Assembly (NCBI GenBank): GCA_002409675.1
Contig: DHOB01000003.1
Coordinates: 1-6,970, forward strand
DNA from: Ruminococcaceae bacterium UBA5401
Lineage (GTDB): Bacteria; Bacillota; Clostridia; Oscillospirales; Acutalibacteraceae
Direction of reading: 5' to 3'
Length of the DNA stretch: 6,970 bases
A program made the translations under genes and the position numbers. The notes under the pieces were generated by a model. It did not search any database, was not told the origin of the DNA, and was given only the letters and a program-made list of their open reading frames with translations. Positions 6,464-6,970 of the stretch are shown piece by piece (within the stretch, counting starts at the first letter, position 1; each line of letters begins with the position of its first letter).

Positions 6464-6492
6464 ATTTTAGCAAGTCTGAAACAAAAAGTCAA
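6464..6492 (-). promoter_or_regulatory. Sigma-A-type promoter of the transporter-ara operon
   Basis: On the minus strand TTGACT (6487-6492) and TAAAAT (6464-6469) are separated by exactly 17 bp. The -10 box is preceded by TGC, giving an extended -10. Transcription should begin near 6457, leaving a leader of about 60 nt before the binding-protein gene. Inverted repeats cover the spacer and the region just after the predicted start point, so repression is likely. Confidence 0.78.
6474..6486. promoter_or_regulatory. Second copy of the operator-like motif inside the promoter spacer
   Basis: TCTGAAACA at 6475-6483 is the exact reverse complement of TGTTTCAGA at 6434-6442. It lies between the -35 and -10 boxes. 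The two copies are 41 bp apart centre to centre, close to four helical turns, so proteins bound to them could face the same side of the DNA. Confidence 0.45.
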
Positions 6493-6540
6493 CAAATTTA
6501 ATTGAACTTTTTTAAATTATCTACAATTCCTATACAACTT

Positions 6541-6600
6541 GCACCGCTGCAGGCAGCGCGCACATCTGCGCTTATCAGAAAGAGGCCGCATTTGCGGTGA
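6541..6600. repeat. GC-rich patch of nested short inverted repeats
   Basis: By my count this 60-bp block is about 62% GC, while its flanks are strongly AT-rich. It holds three small inverted repeats: CGCTGC-AG-GCAGCG (6545-6558), GCGCA-CATC-TGCGC (6558-6571) and CCGCA-TT-TGCGG (6586-6597). It has no T-run or gene. Function is unknown; an operator cluster or a relic of inserted DNA are both possible. Confidence 0.5.
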
Positions 6601-6604
6601 ATCA

Positions 6605-6676
6605 GCATATTTTCCGGATTTAAAGATATTTTTTCAATATTTTTAACTATATCCGGCGATTTATGGAAAAATATGC
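6605..6676. repeat. Long-armed inverted repeat in the intergenic region
   Basis: GCATATTTTCC (6605-6615) pairs with GGAAAAATATGC (6665-6676) with one extra A. The adjoining CCGGAT (6614-6619) pairs with ATCCGG (6651-6656). The two pairings share two bases of the left arm and so compete. The loop is AT-rich. This could be a paired protein-binding site or a cruciform-prone element. Confidence 0.45.
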
Positions 6677-6751
6677 GGGATAAACAAAATTATTAAGATA
6701 AATTTTTCACAAATTTTGCCGGCATCCTGAAAAAAGAACTTTTCTTTTTGT

Positions 6752-6790
6752 TTTATCTGTGATAAACTGAAATCAGAAATTATTAATTTC
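6752..6790. promoter_or_regulatory. Cluster of inverted repeats upstream of the regulator (candidate autoregulatory sites)
   Basis: TTTATC-TGT-GATAAA (6752-6766) and GAAATT-ATT-AATTTC (6776-6790) are two perfect inverted repeats with the same 6-3-6 design. Between them lies CTGA-AA-TCAG (6767-6776), which resembles the CTGAAACAG core found at the operon promoter. The last repeat covers the place where the -35 box of the regulator promoter should be. Autoregulation is inferred. Confidence 0.45.
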
Positions 6791-6798
6791 AATATAAA

Positions 6799-6804
6799 TA
6801 TAAT
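6799..6804 (+). promoter_or_regulatory. Probable -10 box of the regulator promoter
   Basis: TATAAT is a perfect -10 hexamer about 60 nt before the regulator start. No good -35 box is found 16-18 bp upstream (the 17-bp position reads GAAATT), and the area is so AT-rich that chance matches are common. The assignment is tentative. Confidence 0.4.
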
Positions 6805-6849
6805 CTATTTTAAGCTATTATAAGAATATTTAAATAAACAACTTTACAC

Positions 6850-6854
6850 AGAGG
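6850..6854 (+). promoter_or_regulatory. Ribosome-binding site of the GntR regulator
   Basis: AGAGG lies 9 nt before the ATG at 6864 and supports that start. Confidence 0.55.
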
Positions 6855-6863
6855 TATCGGCAA

Positions 6864-6970
6864 ATGTCATCCAAATACGTACAAATCGCATCTCTCCTGC
6901 GCTCTCAGATTCTAAAGGGGGCTTATCAAAACACCCGGATGCTGCCGACGGAAATGGAGCTTGCACAGAC
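6864..6970 (+). CDS. GntR-family transcriptional regulator, N-terminus only
   Basis: Only 35 codons are inside the window. They read as the start of a GntR winged-helix domain: KYVQIASLLRSQILKGAY (4-21), then MLPTEMELAQ (26-35), matching the family pattern Y-x-Q-I-A...LR..I..G....LP(S/T)E.ELA. The protein would bind DNA as a dimer. Its divergent position next to an arabinose operon suggests an AraR-like repressor that senses L-arabinose or a related sugar. AraR of Bacillus subtilis combines a GntR-type DNA-binding domain with a LacI-like sensor domain, but the sensor part of this protein lies beyond the right edge, so the subfamily cannot be settled here. No break is visible. Confidence 0.85.
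   Translation, partial: MSSKYVQIASLLRSQILKGAYQNTRMLPTEMELAQ

Larger units (their letters stand above)
6395..6863. other. Divergent AT-rich control region
   Basis: This stretch of about 470 bp lies between the leftward transporter operon and the rightward regulator gene and holds no convincing gene. It is strongly AT-rich except for a GC-rich patch at 6541-6600. It contains the operon promoter, a probable regulator promoter, and at least six inverted repeats listed separately. The distance is longer than needed for two promoters alone, which leaves room for several operators. Confidence 0.8.

Noticed and set aside
6539..6646. Possible 35-residue peptide starting at TTG in the GC-rich patch
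   Set aside because: No ribosome-binding site precedes the TTG, the composition is arginine-rich without a recognisable pattern, and the frame crosses inverted repeats.
6685..6718. CAAAATT / AATTTTG inverted repeat
   Set aside because: It is only seven AT-rich bases per arm with a wide gap, easily expected by chance in this AT-rich region.

Overview
The window looks like part of a Gram-positive, clostridial-type chromosome, perhaps Oscillospiraceae-like (inferred). The signs are strong purine-rich Shine-Dalgarno sites, a lipoprotein-anchored sugar-binding protein, moderately GC-rich genes beside a very AT-rich control region, and a divergent GntR-type regulator. Nothing in the sequence fixes the genus.

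Layout: almost everything is one leftward (minus-strand) operon for pentose uptake and use, read from right to left. A strong sigma-A-type promoter at about 6464-6492 drives a substrate-binding lipoprotein (6394-5189). A GC-rich intercistronic hairpin (5112-5139) follows, then permease 1 (5087-4122), a double-domain CUT2-type ATPase (4116-2611), permease 2 (2598-1594), a wrecked ribulokinase gene araB (1511-1174), and L-arabinose isomerase araA, which runs off the left edge (1164 to 1). Spacings from permease 1 onward are very short, and several ribosome-binding sites overlap the previous stop codon, so these genes are probably translated in concert. To the right, a 470-bp AT-rich intergenic region rich in inverted repeats separates the operon from a plus-strand GntR-family regulator. 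Only its first 35 codons are in the window.

Working model: the lipoprotein captures a sugar outside the membrane, the heterodimeric permease with its ATPase imports it, and AraA isomerises L-arabinose to L-ribulose. L-arabinose is inferred as the substrate only because araB and araA sit in the same operon. The divergent GntR protein is the obvious candidate repressor, and the palindromes around the operon promoter are its candidate operators.

The most unusual feature is araB. Only about the first 38 and last 75 codons of a gene normally near 530-560 codons remain. They are out of frame with each other, and no standard start codon follows a good ribosome-binding site. The ribulokinase step must therefore come from elsewhere, or the pathway is broken, or the assembly is wrong here. 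A second point is the transporter's asymmetry: the ATPase appears to have one canonical and one degenerate ATP site, and only one of the two permeases keeps the usual family motif. I found no CRISPR, mobile element, tRNA or rRNA, and no clear sign of a wholly new system.
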